Positions 1 to 11,463 of a stretch of 64,000 bases of DNA are shown here, in pieces; the stretch's first letter is position 1; each line of letters opens with the position of its first letter. A program made the translations under genes and the position numbers. The stretch is from Monomorium pharaonis (Eukaryota; Arthropoda; Insecta; Hymenoptera; Formicidae). The notes under the pieces are model-generated. The model was not told where the DNA came from. It saw only the letters and a list, made by a program, of their open reading frames with translations, and did not search any database. The stretch covers positions 19,605,686 to 19,669,685 of the forward strand of contig NC_050476.1 of NCBI RefSeq assembly GCF_013373865.1, written 5' to 3'.

Positions 1-660
1 CCGGATACGACAGGCCTTGCCGCCTCGTTCGCGTGCTCTTTAAGACAGCGGTATCGAGGATCGCTCAATTCATTAAAATTGCAATGAAAAATTTCTTCAG
101 CTCCGCCAAGTTATAATTGCCAGCATTAAGCGCCCGTCTCACTCGGATACACCCTGGAGGCACATGGTCTGGGATATATTTAAAATTCACATAAGTTGAT
201 AACGACGTGATATACGCAATGCGTCTCGGTTATAAATCTTTTTTTCTACTAATTACGGCGATAAGGACGTCGTAAATCATCGAAATAATTGGCCGCGCAC
301 GGTCAGTCACGCATTGTGTGCGAGCCTATTTGCGTGTACGATCCTTTTAACGCCTGTCCGTGCGTACGGAAGGGCCTTCACGACACAGCTATTAAGTTCT
401 CAAATTGCATCGAGCCAATACCGATCCGGAAAAATTTCTCTCCCCGCGACATTTAGTCATGTTTAATCGAGCATTAAGTATGAAACGACGTGTGAACGAG
501 CTATGGGCTCATTAATCTTTCTCCCTCAATGTTTTATTTTAAGTGTCCGAGAAATTTATTAATTTCCTACGAATACGTAAACACGAAGAATCTGATGGAT
601 AAAGTCTCGATTAAATTAATTATTTTTAAACCACTTTCCTCTCTCTCTTGCTCTCTCTTC
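1..660. other. Non-coding, inferred ss intron (3' of the bHLH exon)
   Basis: No coding potential, RNA gene or mobile element was recognised. The DNA is mixed composition with frequent CpG and scattered AATTAAT-type runs. Placing it in an ss intron is an inference from the single exon at 4722..4912 and the absence of any other gene signature. Confidence 0.5.
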
Positions 661-700
661 CTAGCTAAATAAACTTCAATCAATCAAAATCAATCAATCA
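661..700 (+). mobile_element. LINE 3'-tail fragment (TCAA-type tail)
   Basis: The string GCTAAATAAACTTCAATCAA followed by further TCAA repeats is essentially the same as the 3' end of the longer LINE fragment at 1324..1357. It is therefore read as the terminus of a second, nearly deleted copy of the same non-LTR retrotransposon, in the same orientation and directly abutting the minisatellite. Confidence 0.7.
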
Positions 701-896
701 GTCCCCGTCTCTTTCCGTCTCTCCCGGTCTCTCCCCGTCTCTCCCGGTCTCTCCTCATCTCTCCCCGTCTCTCCCCGTCTCTCCCGTCTCTCCCCGTCTC
801 TCCCGGTCTCTCCCGGTCTCTCCCCGTATCTCCCGGTCTCTCCCGGTCTTTCCCCGTCTCTCCCGGTCTCTCCCAGTCTCTCCTGGTCTCTACTGG
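701..896. repeat. 10-bp minisatellite (TCTCTCCCSG units)
   Basis: About 20 tandem copies of a 10-bp pyrimidine-rich unit alternate between TCTCCCCGTC and TCTCCCGGTC forms, with a few degenerate units (CTCATC, CCGTAT, CCAGTC) toward both ends and one unit shortened by a base near 785. It lies exactly between two LINE 3' segments with identical tails. Confidence 0.9.
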
Positions 897-1357
897 TAGA
901 TATGGGAGAAACGCAATTGAATAAATTGCAAGGCTCAGAATCGGGCTATGCGAGTAATATTATAATGTAATAGATACACCAAAATAGAACATATGTTACA
1001 AGCGTTGCAATTTATGTCTATAAAACAGAGACTACACTATAATGTATGTATATTTATATTTAAAATTTTACTTGGCGCCAAATTACTTAAGAAATAGACT
1101 AGAAGTAATTAGTAATGAAAATGGAAGAAAAACAAGACAGGAAGGGACTATCGCAATAAAATTCGTTAGAACTAAAAGTGCGCAAAAAAGCGTGTGTTAC
1201 GAGGGCGTAAAATTATACAATACCTTGCCAGCAGAAATTAGAAGTCGTGAAAGAATTGATGTATTTAAACGAATGTTAAAGAAGCATGTATGTAAATCTA
1301 TGTAAAACATAACAGCTGAGAAAGCTAAATAAACTTCAATCAATCAATCAATCAATT
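897..1357 (+). mobile_element. Non-LTR retrotransposon (LINE) 3' fragment, decayed reverse-transcriptase C-terminus
   Basis: The 5'-truncated segment encodes the C-terminal tail of a LINE reverse transcriptase, the region after the catalytic palm. The open piece at 1042..1305 contains the recognisable motifs LAPNYLRNRL, SVCYEGVKLYNTLPAEIR and a basic C-terminus. Just upstream, 993..1060 encodes the preceding MLQALQFMSIKQRL segment in a different frame, so a frameshift lies near 1060-1075. Further upstream there is an in-frame stop at 963..965 and apparent single-base losses around 930-940. The fragment ends in GCTAAATAAACTTCAATCAA plus TCAA repeats, a short-repeat tail in place of poly(A). 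No endonuclease or catalytic YxDD region is present. The copy is dead. It resembles Jockey/I/R1-like elements, but the clade was not resolved. Confidence 0.85.
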
Positions 1358-1854
1358 CCTCTTTCTAGTATAGAGAGAAAAATAATGCCGCTGAGCAAAA
1401 TTAACGGTAGCAATTTTCTCATACAAAAACAAAAAAGAATCGATTTCCTCCGCGATTCTACACGCATCCTGACGCGTGTAGAATCCGCGCCGGAAGCGCG
1501 GCTCGAAGAGCCGAGGCTGGAGACAGCGAAAAGGAGAATCAAGGACGACGCGCAGAAGAGACCTACCAATAATAAGACTAAGTGGCGTAGGTTAATTGCC
1601 GAGATTCTCGTTCGAGCGGGATCTCCGGTAGCGCGGCGAGCGGCGGCGTGGGGTAGGGCGAGGGAGGGAGGGAGGTGAGAGACGCTCGGGCGTGTGAGAA
1701 AGGCGAGGGAGGTGCAGCCTCTCCTCCGGGGAAGATCTGCTATCTGGAGCCCCCCCGAGAAGGTACCGGAGCGCAGAGGACTATCGCACACACCGCCTCT
1801 CCTCGAGAACGCCCGGCGAATTCGCCTCCGGGGCCCTCGGACTTCGCCACCTTA

Positions 1855-1875
1855 TTCTTCTTCTTCTTCTTCTTC
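1855..1875. repeat. (TTC)n microsatellite
   Basis: Seven perfect TTC units lie within a pyrimidine-rich stretch. They produce poly-Ser or poly-Lys in the spurious open frames around them. Confidence 0.9.
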
Positions 1876-2990
1876 CATTTCTTTCGCCTCTCCCTTCTCG
1901 CCCCCCTCCGCCCACCCTCTGCTTCCACCGTTTCCTTCTACCTCGAGGCGAGGGAGGCACGCACCACGTGCCTACTTGAAAAATCAGCGCGGTTACCGAG
2001 GGCCCTAATTAATTTACATAGCGTTCGCGGAGAGCGAGAGGGGCTAGAGGGAGGGGGCGGGATTCCTCACGGGTCTCCTACCTGTGTTACTCGGATTAAT
2101 GTTGTCGATCGAACGCGGAGCTGTTAATCTTGTTGACGCTCTCCGAGGCGCGAACGACGATTTTTAATCGCGGGAGGACAACTTTCTAACGGAACGGAAA
2201 TCGTTGGCGTCGATAACTTTACCGGAAATCAAAGGTGTACGAGAACGAAGAAAGCAGATTTCATTAAATATACTTTTAATGACACTCGTAATGCATCTGA
2301 ATGAAGCTAAAAGCAAAACGATATAAAATTTATAACGTTGGCATAAAAATTTTGCTGCTTCTGCTATCAATTCAATTAAGCTGCGATAAACTCCCTCGAA
2401 GATAAACGAAGGTAAATGAAAGTAATTAATAAACTACAGCGAGCCGAATCCATTACTTCTATCTTGATTTCCTGCAGCTTAGTTCTCTCTTAATCATCGT
2501 GAGTCACAATTATGATTCCTCGCACTTCTGCCCGCGCAAAAGGAGACCGAAATTTTTCTAAGCGCGCGTATCCCCAAAGACCAAGAGTCCCCGGGGAGGA
2601 AGAGGCGGGGAACGAGAAAGGGAGGACCTCCACGGGCGCGGGGACTCCCAGATATCGGACAGATCGGGGCGACACACTCGGTTGGGAGTCTCCGGCACGG
2701 GGAGATCCGAGGCCCGACAATGAATACCTATTAAAACGGTGTGAAAACAATGCGCTGCGGCGGGTTAGGTCGTCCCCCGCGTCTTTCGCGCGCGCGTGCA
2801 GCTGCAGCGCGAGCGCAGCAGCAACAACGGCAGCAACAAGAGCGCTAAGTAGAAGAAGGAGCCCCAGGCCGCAACCTCGCGCGGCTGCGGGCTCCGGTGA
2901 TATACTGCGAGATCCGCGATATCGCGCGCGGAGGTAGCGAACAACCAACGCACGTATACACAAACACGGACGAGCCGCAGCATCACAGCG

Positions 2991-3031
2991 GAGGAAGAGG
3001 AGGAGGAGGAGGAGGAGGAGGAGAAGGAGGG
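2991..3031. repeat. (GGA)n microsatellite
   Basis: GGA/GAG triplets run almost uninterrupted for about 40 bp with two AAG interruptions. The array accounts for the poly-Gly and poly-Ser open frames in this area. Confidence 0.9.
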
Positions 3032-3280
3032 ACGCATTCAATCCGGATTCGTGCATTACCCTGCATACGCTGCTACCTTGCGCGAACCCCGGTTGTATCT
3101 GCCATCTCGCTTCCTCGCGAGAATCGTCGTCGACCGCGCCGTGTGACGTCCACCCTCTTCCGCTAATGGACTCTTTCCCACCCGCGTTCCTCCTTCGTTC
3201 GCCAATATCTCGCTCGGAGGAAACGCCGTCGCGTAATCGTGCGAGACGAGCACGACAATCGTACCGTCTAGTAGTTAATC

Positions 3281-3391
3281 ACTCTTATAGAGTGCATTTT
3301 CACTCTAATTAGAGTGACAAATCACTCGAACTTAGATAGGTTCGATTTTTACTCTTTTAGAGTAATGTTTCACTCTAGGAAATTTAGAGAG
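3281..3391. mobile_element. MITE-like element, 'ACTCT' family, degenerate copy
   Basis: The segment is built from repeated ACTCT/AGAGT inverted motifs and ends in AAATTTAGAGAG next to TA. That is the same terminus as the better preserved element at 42458..42628. The left end is diverged, so the exact boundary is uncertain. Confidence 0.55.
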
Positions 3392-3393
3392 TA

Positions 3394-4715
3394 CAAAAGA
3401 TGTCTATTGTTATATTGTAAAGTTGAAGAATAATTAATCTAAGCTAACTGGTTATAAATAAACGTGCTCTTGAAGCAAATTACCATTGTACTGGAAACTT
3501 TGTAGAATGAATACGCGTCAAATGGTATTGAATGCGATTCTTCTCGACGTCAATAAAAGTGAGAAGTGGATGCGAAGACAATCTTATTTCCTTCCGCCTA
3601 TTCCCGATAATCCACGGCGTAAAATCAATGAGCTCGATTTCGCGTTGGCGCATGAGTCACCTTCGCTCGTCGCGAGATTGGAAACAAGGGACGAAAGGCA
3701 CGGTGGCGGATAATGGTGGAGGAAGAAGACGAGAGCGTCTACCCATTATTCCACGGCGATTCTTCGATTGGCCCTACCTGATTGCGATTGCAGATGAGAT
3801 TGCACACCCGTGGTGCAGGAAGGCGTTCTCTCGTCCCTCAAGTTGCATAATTTCTGCATTGTAGCCGAACGTATTACCCGCAGAAGCGAATCGGTTCTTT
3901 TTCTCTCTTTAGAGTAGCAAAAAGTACACGAAGAAATCAGCTCAAAAACATTTCTCGTTAAATATAAAGAATTAGATATAGTGCCTACTTCATTATAATG
4001 TTATTTGATTAATTTTATTGTTAAATAAAAATTCAATCTAATATATTAATTCTCAGGACTGACGTTTTAGTCAATAAAATTTCAATTAATCTTGGAATCT
4101 TTTCGTCCATTATTACGTTTCCCCGTAATCTTTCATTGTGTGGATCATTCTGCATTTGATAATTTAAAGGCTACTTTTCATTGTGTCCCGAATAAAAGAT
4201 TTAGTTTCGATACTTTATCCCCGTACGAAACATAAATTTGAAATTAAGCTATCAGTCAATGGATTGTGTGTGAAGAATAATGGCCGGGTTATGGACCGCG
4301 CATTGTTTCCAGATCATATTGTCTTGAAAATGTAACGAGTATCTCGCGTGCCAACGAAAGATCGTAGATGGTTGTATTATAATGGGGTTCATAGCTACAG
4401 CTTAAGATACTTGCTGTCAGAACTCTACGTATCTCTATAGCTATCATTACACGGACAGCGATAATAAATTAATAAAACTGCAGTAATCTTATTATCAGTT
4501 TCGGTGTTAACGTGATTATTAAGCATAGCTAAAATAGTAATTAATCAATGTGCCTAATGTGCTTCTTGAACGCAAATCATCAAATGACTCAGCACAATAT
4601 AATTAAAAATGGTTTAGATTCCTGAATGTAAGCCGTAAATTTTACAATTGTGAAAATTTAGATGTAACATATATGCGATAAATTGTAATAATGTATGCAC
4701 GATGTAATTCAAAAT
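3394..4715. other. Non-coding, inferred ss intron adjacent to the bHLH exon
   Basis: AT-rich DNA lies downstream (in gene direction) of the donor site. No further AHR exon, such as PAS-A, is visible on the minus strand. Two short plus-strand open frames near 3486-3864 show no family features. Confidence 0.5.
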
Positions 4716-4721
4716 ACTTAC
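4716..4721 (-). other. 5' splice donor of the ss bHLH exon
   Basis: The minus strand reads CAAG|GTAAGT, a perfect consensus donor directly after the Phe-Gln codons that close helix 2 in this family. The next exon must supply the last two bases of the split codon. It should encode the linker into PAS-A and lies outside the window. Confidence 0.9.
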
Positions 4722-4912
4722 CTTGAAAGTAGCTCTTGGTGCGGAGGTAGCTTACGCTGAGTCTGAGAATGCTCAGTCGATCCAGCTTGCTGAGGATATT
4801 TTGCTCGAAAGGAAGTAATGACGCCAGCGTATCCAGCTCGGCGTTCAATCGTTCTCGATGCCGCTTGCTGGGATTTGACTTTGTCACCCCGTCTTTCTGT
4901 GGTGGTTTTAAG
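4722..4912 (-). CDS. ss: spineless / aryl hydrocarbon receptor, bHLH-domain exon (internal, partial CDS)
   Basis: Internal coding exon of the insect aryl hydrocarbon receptor orthologue, a bHLH-PAS transcription factor that in insects pairs with Tango/ARNT and specifies distal antenna, leg and sensory identities. It holds 63 whole codons with one split-codon base at each end (191 bp). Reading from the 5' end: a linker containing LKPPQKDGVTK; the basic region SNPSKRHRERLN, with the His/Arg/Arg set that contacts DNA in this family; helix 1 (AELDTLASLLPF); loop (EQNILSK); helix 2 (LDRLSILRLSVSYLRTKSYFQ), split at 20 residues as LDRLSILRLSVSYLRTKSY then FQ. The SNPSKRH start and SYLRTKSYF end are diagnostic of AHR rather than other bHLH-PAS proteins. 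The exon is flanked by TTGCAG and GTAAGT. An in-frame ATG upstream (4930..4932) lies in the intronic acceptor region and is not taken as the start. PAS exons and the N-terminal exon were not found here. Confidence 0.95.
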
Positions 4913-4926
4913 CTGCAATAAGACAA
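4913..4926 (-). other. 3' splice acceptor of the ss bHLH exon
   Basis: On the minus strand the exon is preceded by TTTGTCTTATTGCAG, a pyrimidine-rich tract followed by the invariant AG at 4914..4913. The reading frame stays open through it, but homology to AHR proteins begins immediately after the AG. This argues that a two-base remnant of the previous codon comes from an upstream exon. Confidence 0.85.
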
Positions 4927-6590
4927 ATACACCCTTATGTATTATAATATACACAAATTTAAATAAATTGGAAGAAAAGAAAAAGAGAAACCTACAAAAT
5001 CTATAGAAATTGATTCCTTGACAAGCGTTATGTGTAAAAAACGGATGTTTCAAGAGAATAAATAACAATGCGTGTCTTCAAATGATCTCATACTATTGTT
5101 TAACTTTAAAGCTTAATATAAATAAGTTTCAATAAATAAATTATTATATATATATTGCATATTTCGACGGCGTATTAAAAATATTCATACTGAAACAAAA
5201 GAACTCAGAACTGCAGAGTGAAAAGGCCAAGTGAAAAAATCGCCTGTGAATTCTCCAAAAGTATAATCAGCTTTCACGAGAAACGCTGTTCAACAGAGAT
5301 CGCCGAATAAAAATGCAGCGGATCGTCGCTCTAAGTGTCGGGAGGACTCGTTGCAGCTTGCTAAAAATAAAGCTGTTGCAACGCCGTGGCAATCAACGAT
5401 CTTGCTGGTCCGTGGCGCGATGAGGGTTCAATAACCAGCGGGCTTTTGTTCCATGACTAGGGGATTAAACTTTAATAATCAATTCGCGGCGGAGCGGCGG
5501 CACGCCGACCGTTATGTGTGCGCGGATTTACATTTTACTCTTCATTACTGGAATCAGCGTGCGCGCTTCTCGAATCGTTAACAACAGGCGGGCCGCGTCC
5601 CGCAGGATTTCGATAATTAAAAGTTGCCGGTGTGCCAGCCGGACTGATTGACACCCTGCCGACACGTATGTGCCTCCACTCCTCGCCCAAGTGTCCTTAG
5701 GCGAGGATACGCATGCCAGGCTCGTAACATGAAGTATTTACGCCGGCGAGCGGGCCGCTCGATTCGGCGTAAAATGTGCGAGTTATTTAGTAGTTATTTC
5801 AGTGGTAACTGACAAGTACGGCTACTACATGGTGGCCCGATCATTGGCCGGCCAAAATATCGGCATAATAATTTATACTTTATAGAAATAAATGCGTTCG
5901 CCTAATACCGCGTTTGAAGAGCGAATTATTTAAATTTCTAAGTTAATTTTTAAAAAGCACAAAAATACCTTTCCTTGATGGCAAGATAAACAAATTATAT
6001 GTAAAATGTAAAATGTGAGTTATTTATCGTAAAATTAAATTATGAGGAATAACACAAAAAAATTAGAGAAGATTAGCTTTTCGTTAATTAACGATAATAA
6101 AACGATCTTTTAAGATTAAAATAGAAATATGAAAAACTCACAGGCCTTGCAAAACTTTCAACATTCTAAAAATATGCAAATAAAAAAAGTAAGAAGAAGT
6201 AACGTCACTTACAAAATTAACATGTAACCTTCATTTTTAAGCAACCCGCTGTCTTAATTAGAACACTCGCTATGGATATGAAAGCCATTGACACGCATTT
6301 CATAACAATTAATATGACACGCAAATCCCATCACAATGGAACGCTTACGAAATTAACATTGGAACTTACAATTAGAAAACACACGGAGCATACAGAATAT
6401 TTCAAAATTAACGATAATGTGTGACTTTAATATACAGGTAAAAATATTGCATATTAAATTTTGTCTTCGCTCAATTAAGGAAATTAACATCCGAAATTAA
6501 ATGTACCGTTGGAATTTATAATGGTAATTAAACTAACAAATGTAAATCGCGAGTGTATAATACAATATGATTCTCTTTATTGAAATATTT
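4927..6590. other. Non-coding, inferred intron upstream of the bHLH exon
   Basis: AT-rich flanks surround a CpG-dense patch at about 5320-5840 that contains several TAAT cores. No exon or RNA gene was recognised. This patch is the CpG island closest to the acceptor side of the ss exon. Confidence 0.45.
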
Positions 6591-6708
6591 TGCCTGTTCT
6601 TTTTTGCTGCACTGCTGCACTGGGGCGATAAGTTAGAATGAGTAAAAATATATTTGTCTTACTCTAACTTGTTGCACCAATGCGGCAGTGCAGCGAAAAA
6701 GACCAGGC
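6591..6708. repeat. 118-bp long inverted repeat (hairpin)
   Basis: The left arm (about 6591-6641) and right arm (about 6659-6708) are complementary over about 50 bp with roughly nine mismatches. The core GCTGCACTGC pairs with GCAGTGCAGC, and AAGTTAGA pairs with TCTAACTT. The loop is about 18 nt and AT-rich. It could be a small foldback transposon or, if transcribed, a pre-miRNA-like hairpin. No other copy was noticed in this window. Confidence 0.8.
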
Positions 6709-9700
6709 CAATTATTAAAAGTTTATTTTTACGCTGATAATCAAAAATCAAAATATTCAAAAGCAAATTTTACTTGTAACGTGGTCCTCAATTTTTTATT
6801 TGTTATAAAAGATTTGATTGTAATGTCGACATATATATTTTTGTAAAATATATTGCATTTTTTAATTAATTGATTCATTTGCTAGAAAAGTTTTTATTCC
6901 ACCGTATTTATGTAAACATTCATTTCAGTAAAATAAATGTAGACCCCTCCCCCCCCAAATAAATTTTTCTTTTTTAGGGCACGCTTATGAAAATGCGAGA
7001 CGCTCTGTAGTTCTAACCAAGTTCCTTTGCTCCAAAACGACCGTTTCGATTTTTATCTTTGGCCAGGACTATTTCCCTCTCTTTTTAGACCGCATGACCC
7101 AATACGTCCATCGACTCTCGCTGCGTTTAATGCACCGTAACTCATGTCGTTAACGACTCTTGCGGATTCCACGGCGGCGCCATTGGCTACCCGTGGAATT
7201 AATATGTAAAATCAAATTTTACGCATCTGGCCCCGGACCGTTTGTTTAATTGAAGCGCGCTCTCTCGCCATGGGAAACAGCGACCACGCCACGAGACGAG
7301 AGCGCGGAATAGTCTCGTAGCCCGTCAAAGACACCGCGATGGCCGTTCTCGCGCAAGCCTATACTTAGGAATAATTATTATTCTTACGCAGTATATACAT
7401 ATATTTAACGGCCTTTGCGCGGCCTTTACTTGGAGGTGCTCCCGAGGAGTTCGCCAAGGCTGCGCAAGAAAACGAGATGGACACGACAGAATGGACCAGT
7501 TCTTATCGCGGGTTATTAAGAAAATAGTGTTAATGAGATGTCGCTGTGAGCTCCGCCGCTCTTAGAGACGCTTCGGAGACCGACGCCTTACAGCTTCTGC
7601 ATCCATGTATCTTATGTTACGCTGAATTCGCGTAAAGATCAATGCGTAAAATATTACGAGTATCAGACAAAACTCTCGGTGAAATTATTCTAATTGAAAT
7701 TTCGTTTAAAGAAAAACATGTAATCTTTACAAATATATTCAATATAATTTGTTTTGATAAATAATTTTAATTTCAATATACAATAATTTAATTTTTTAGT
7801 AAAAGTGCTCAATTCTTTTATCACGTTATTTCGTGCATAAATTATTTTTATATGTATATTTATTTTTATATCTGTTGCGGTTTGAATTTATTTAAATATT
7901 AAACAGAATCTTAAAAAAAAACATAATTTCAATAATGTTGTAAACTTCAATGAAAAAAAATATTTGTAATCCCAAGGTATTGAAGAATAACGAGATGTTG
8001 ATACTCAAACTACCAATTTAACCATATGTAAGTAGTATATCATCAATGTATACGATGTTAAATTGCCTGTGATCACTCAGCGGAGAAATTATCTTATACC
8101 CTAACAGGTCGGTCGGAAAAATACCTAGAATTTCTTCTATCCTGGGAAACATACTTTTGATAACAAGATAGACTTGTCAGAAACAAGTTTTATTTATTAA
8201 GATGTTTTAAAAATAGAATAAAAATAAATATGGTTTTATTTATATCAAACAAATAGTATTAATTTTTACAATTTTACAATGTATATTAGCTGAGAGAGAC
8301 TCAATATATATTCTGTTACTATACCTTTGTCAAAAAATACATAAATTTCTATGTTACATTTCCATAATTATCAAATTCTATCATTCTTTTCATGTTATCT
8401 TCTGTTATAATACCTGTGTTCGGGAAGGAGGGGGGGGTAGTTTTGAGGCAGCCTACAAGTTCATTTTTAGAAGCATATGGGTCCAATGGATCCAACGGAG
8501 GGGACGTAGGGTTAATACCGGACCCACGCAGCCGTGGTGCCGCGCCTGCCCCGTCCACGGGCCCAGTAATTAGCTTTGTTTTATCGAGGAAGAGGAGGAG
8601 GAGGAGGAGGAGGAGGAGGGCGAAGAGGAAGGAAAACGAACGTCCGGTGAAGCGCTAATAGCATTCGAATAGGATTATTCCTCGCGGACCTCCGTCACTC
8701 CTCGTCCCGGATAATGGATTTGGTGTCGTCTAATAATTAATAGAGTGCTTCTTGGCGCGGCCGCGTCGCGCGGTATACGGCCGACAATCTCATTCATCAC
8801 GCTTTCTAACCCCTAAGCATTTTAATTAACAGCATCGCTTTTTCAGGGCGTACGCTGCGCTCGCCATTTTCGAAGATTCGCGGCTTCCGAGGACAATGAT
8901 ATCTTATGGGATTTTTCAAAAACTGCACGAATCACTGATTAAAGATTGTGAGATGCATAAGAAGATTAAATTTTTGATTAAATTATTTTTTTTTCTCACA
9001 CGCAATGTTAATTTCTAAATTTTATTACTAAAAATTAGCAATAAAGAAAAGAGCAGAGCACAATTTTTTAACAATAATTTTAATTTTTAATTATGAAATT
9101 TTAAATTGTTATTATGTTACGCTTTTCTTTATAAAAATTAACACTTTATTATGAAATACGAGCATCAAAAATTAACCATTTATTCTATTTCTCTCTCTTA
9201 TAAAATTGATGGTAAATAAAGTCAATTTAATATACATTAGTTTCACGTATTATTTATATGCAGATTAAACTAAGTAATTAAAGTAATTAAACTGAGCGTT
9301 CTAACTGAATCATTAGCGTCGAGATTATTCAATCAAAATCAAGTGATACGAAAGTAACGCGACTCGGTCAATGTTGCATAGCGCAAAGCTTACTCACACA
9401 TATCGAAAGAGTCTATGGAAGTGAGAAATCGTGCAAACCTAACTGCACATGTGATATGGACGGACCATGGCCGCGTGTGCATGATCATAGCTACTTCAGA
9501 AATATAAACGAGGCCCGACACCATGCCATTATCTGTAGGTGCACAGTAACTGTACCTCGATGACAGATGGATAAAAAAAATTATAGATCCGAAGGAACAA
9601 TGCAACGCGTCCCGCCTAAAGAATACACCCGCTGTTATGCAGTCGACATTATTCGCCGTTACTGCCAACAGAAATATGCTCTATGTTCGAGACCGTTTCG

Positions 9701-9799
9701 ATCTTGTTAACTTATATTGAGAATGGAGTTGATTCACAATTTCGAAACATTAATTTCGATTAGATGCGGCGTATTATTTTATTTTATTACCTACGTGTT
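6709..9799. other. Non-coding, inferred intron / upstream region
   Basis: A CpG-rich patch at about 7090-7620 contains a GC-rich segment around 7160-7200. A second island at about 8430-8900 carries a GAG triplet run. The rest is AT-rich. Open frames at 8349-8658 and 9390-9668 show no family resemblance. Confidence 0.45.
8587..8619. repeat. (GAG)n microsatellite
   Basis: Ten to eleven tandem AGG/GAG triplets encode poly-Arg in the forward frame. They were considered, and dismissed, as a match to the Arg-rich N-terminus of AHR because they lie on the wrong strand. Confidence 0.9.
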
Positions 9800-9801
9800 T
9801 G

Positions 9802-10195
9802 CACTGAGAGAAAAGTGTCTAGTATTTGCAACTATAATTGCATAGTAAAATAATTATAGTTGCAAATATCATTTTTATAGTTATTATTGCTATAATGTTA
9901 GTGTAAATAACCATATATGTATAGTTGTGCCAAACGGGTAAAAATTTTACTATAAATTAAAAAGTTTACTATAAATTATAATAATTTCTACCATACATAT
10001 TCTACCATACATAAATCACAATTATGGCACGTTTAACCATACATATAGTTGTATGAACGAATGCTATAGCTATTGTAACGATAATATAGTGTTAAGTTAA
10101 CTATAATTTATATTGTTAATTAAACTATAAAAATATTATTACGGCCAAAAATAACTATAAGTTATGGTAAATGCAACTATTTTTTTCTCTCGGTG
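9802..10195. mobile_element. MITE, subfamily A, copy 1 (CACTGAGAG termini, TG duplication)
   Basis: The 394-bp AT-rich element has terminal inverted repeats CACTGAGAGAAAA at the left and TTTTTCTCTCGGTG at the right. It is flanked by TG on both sides (9800..9801 and 10196..10197). It carries many TATAGTT/AACTATA motifs and no coding capacity. Its reverse complement matches the element at 45972..46383 along most of its length. Confidence 0.85.
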
Positions 10196-10267
10196 TGGAT
10201 TTACTCTCAAACAAGCAGATGCTTCACTAGAGTAGAATTTGAAGTTTAATGTTTGCACTTAATGTCA

Positions 10268-10378
10268 CACAGAAAAATAGCAATTCTACTTAAAAAACAA
10301 ATTAAAAATGGCTTTTAAAAAAAAAAAAAAAAAATTAAGTAATTGCTTTATTTAAGACGAGAATGATATTTTTCTGTG
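10268..10378. mobile_element. Small MITE-like inverted-repeat element (CACAGAAAAAT termini)
   Basis: The ends CACAGAAAAATAGCAATTCT and the complement of AGAATGATATTTTTCTGTG are imperfect inverted repeats of about 20 bp around a poly(A)-rich centre. The flanks are CA on the left and TA on the right, so no clean duplication is seen. The terminus resembles the CACNGA ends of the other families here. Confidence 0.65.
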
Positions 10379-11463
10379 TACAGTCACGGTATGAAATAAG
10401 AATAACGGCTCGATTATTTTCATCTTGAGTGCTTATCAATTATTTCAATCGAGCTAGAAGTGACGCATGATCCTGTCTCGGCCAGGTAGGCCAGGTGATA
10501 ACGTGTCAAGTCCTCGCGCCCCTCCCCGATAATCCACACGCGTAACGCATTTGTAGCATTAGACCAGTTGCGTAGATGCGTATCGACTCCGCGAACCGTG
10601 ACACTATAACGCACTCGAAACATACGCGTATATATATATACTTCAGACTCCGCTTAATGGCCGGCAATGTTACCGCGGTCGTTAAGGAAAGGTCTCTTGG
10701 CAATTTTCATCCCGGAGCACTACCAGGGTAATTTTCGACGGCGTTTTCCTGGAGGGACAGGTTCACCGACTTTTCGAAGAAAATCGCGCGAGGGACTCTG
10801 TGCCGGCAAAAACGTATTCCTGTATTATACTCGAATAGAACGCGTTTTTCTTTGTGGATATAAAGGGAAAAGGCAAACGTCGTGAAAACAACCATGCAAT
10901 TTATATTACGCCGTGAGATAAATCAACATAAATTAATAAAGAATTGTAAAAATTTCGTATTTTTCATTTTTAGAAAATATTTACTTACATCTGTGTATTA
11001 AAAAAAAAAAACACTTTTCACAGTTTATGTAAGCTTTATAATTTATGTGTCACAGCTTGTTCCAATTTACATGATAACGTATATACATAATAATCAAAAA
11101 ATGGATAATAATTTTCCTCGCGAGTAATTCTGCAAGTGCCGAAAAATGTAACTGGCCTACACCGATTGTTCGATTAGGAATTATAAATTGGTCGCATTTT
11201 CCCGCCGGCTAATTCCGTAAGCGACTGACTGATTAGAATTAAATAACATGAGTTACAAGGTGGCGCGTTCAGACGGTCGGAAGCTCTCACCGCACGCCAT
11301 CCTCGAATCCATCAGGCGAGTAAATCCCAGTCAAGGTTGCCTCGGTGCTCGCATTAAAGCCTGTTTTGTGCACTGCCATCTTCCGCGCACGCGGAAAGCG
11401 GAAGACGAGTGGACAAAGAATGGCCGATGACTTGGGACTATTATGATCGGTCGATATTTTAAA
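10379..11463. other. Non-coding, inferred intron / upstream region
   Basis: Moderately CpG-rich around 10400-10870 with a (TA)n run at about 10628-10640; AT-rich after that. Short open frames on both strands overlap one another and have no recognisable motifs. Confidence 0.45.

Larger units (their letters stand above)
1358..3280. other. Non-coding, CpG-rich inferred intron
   Basis: Two CpG-dense islands (about 1480-2120 and 2580-3250) surround an AT-rich middle. Several overlapping open frames occur on both strands here, but they are Ser-, Arg- or Leu-rich products of GC skew and triplet repeats. None has a recognisable domain. The islands could be regulatory. No promoter motif is decisive. 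Confidence 0.45.

Noticed and set aside
2490..3056. 188-codon minus-strand frame with a Leu-rich start resembling a signal peptide
   Set aside because: The Leu run is the (GGA)n repeat read on the other strand. The remainder is low-complexity and CpG-driven.
1..4715. Search for a PAS-A exon of ss on the minus strand
   Set aside because: No frame shows PAS-like sequence. The minus-strand frames here are compositional, so the next exon is assumed to lie outside the window.
8392..8658. Arg-rich frame (RKRRRRRRRRR), considered as the AHR basic N-terminus
   Set aside because: It is on the plus strand, opposite to the ss exon, and comes from a GAG triplet repeat.
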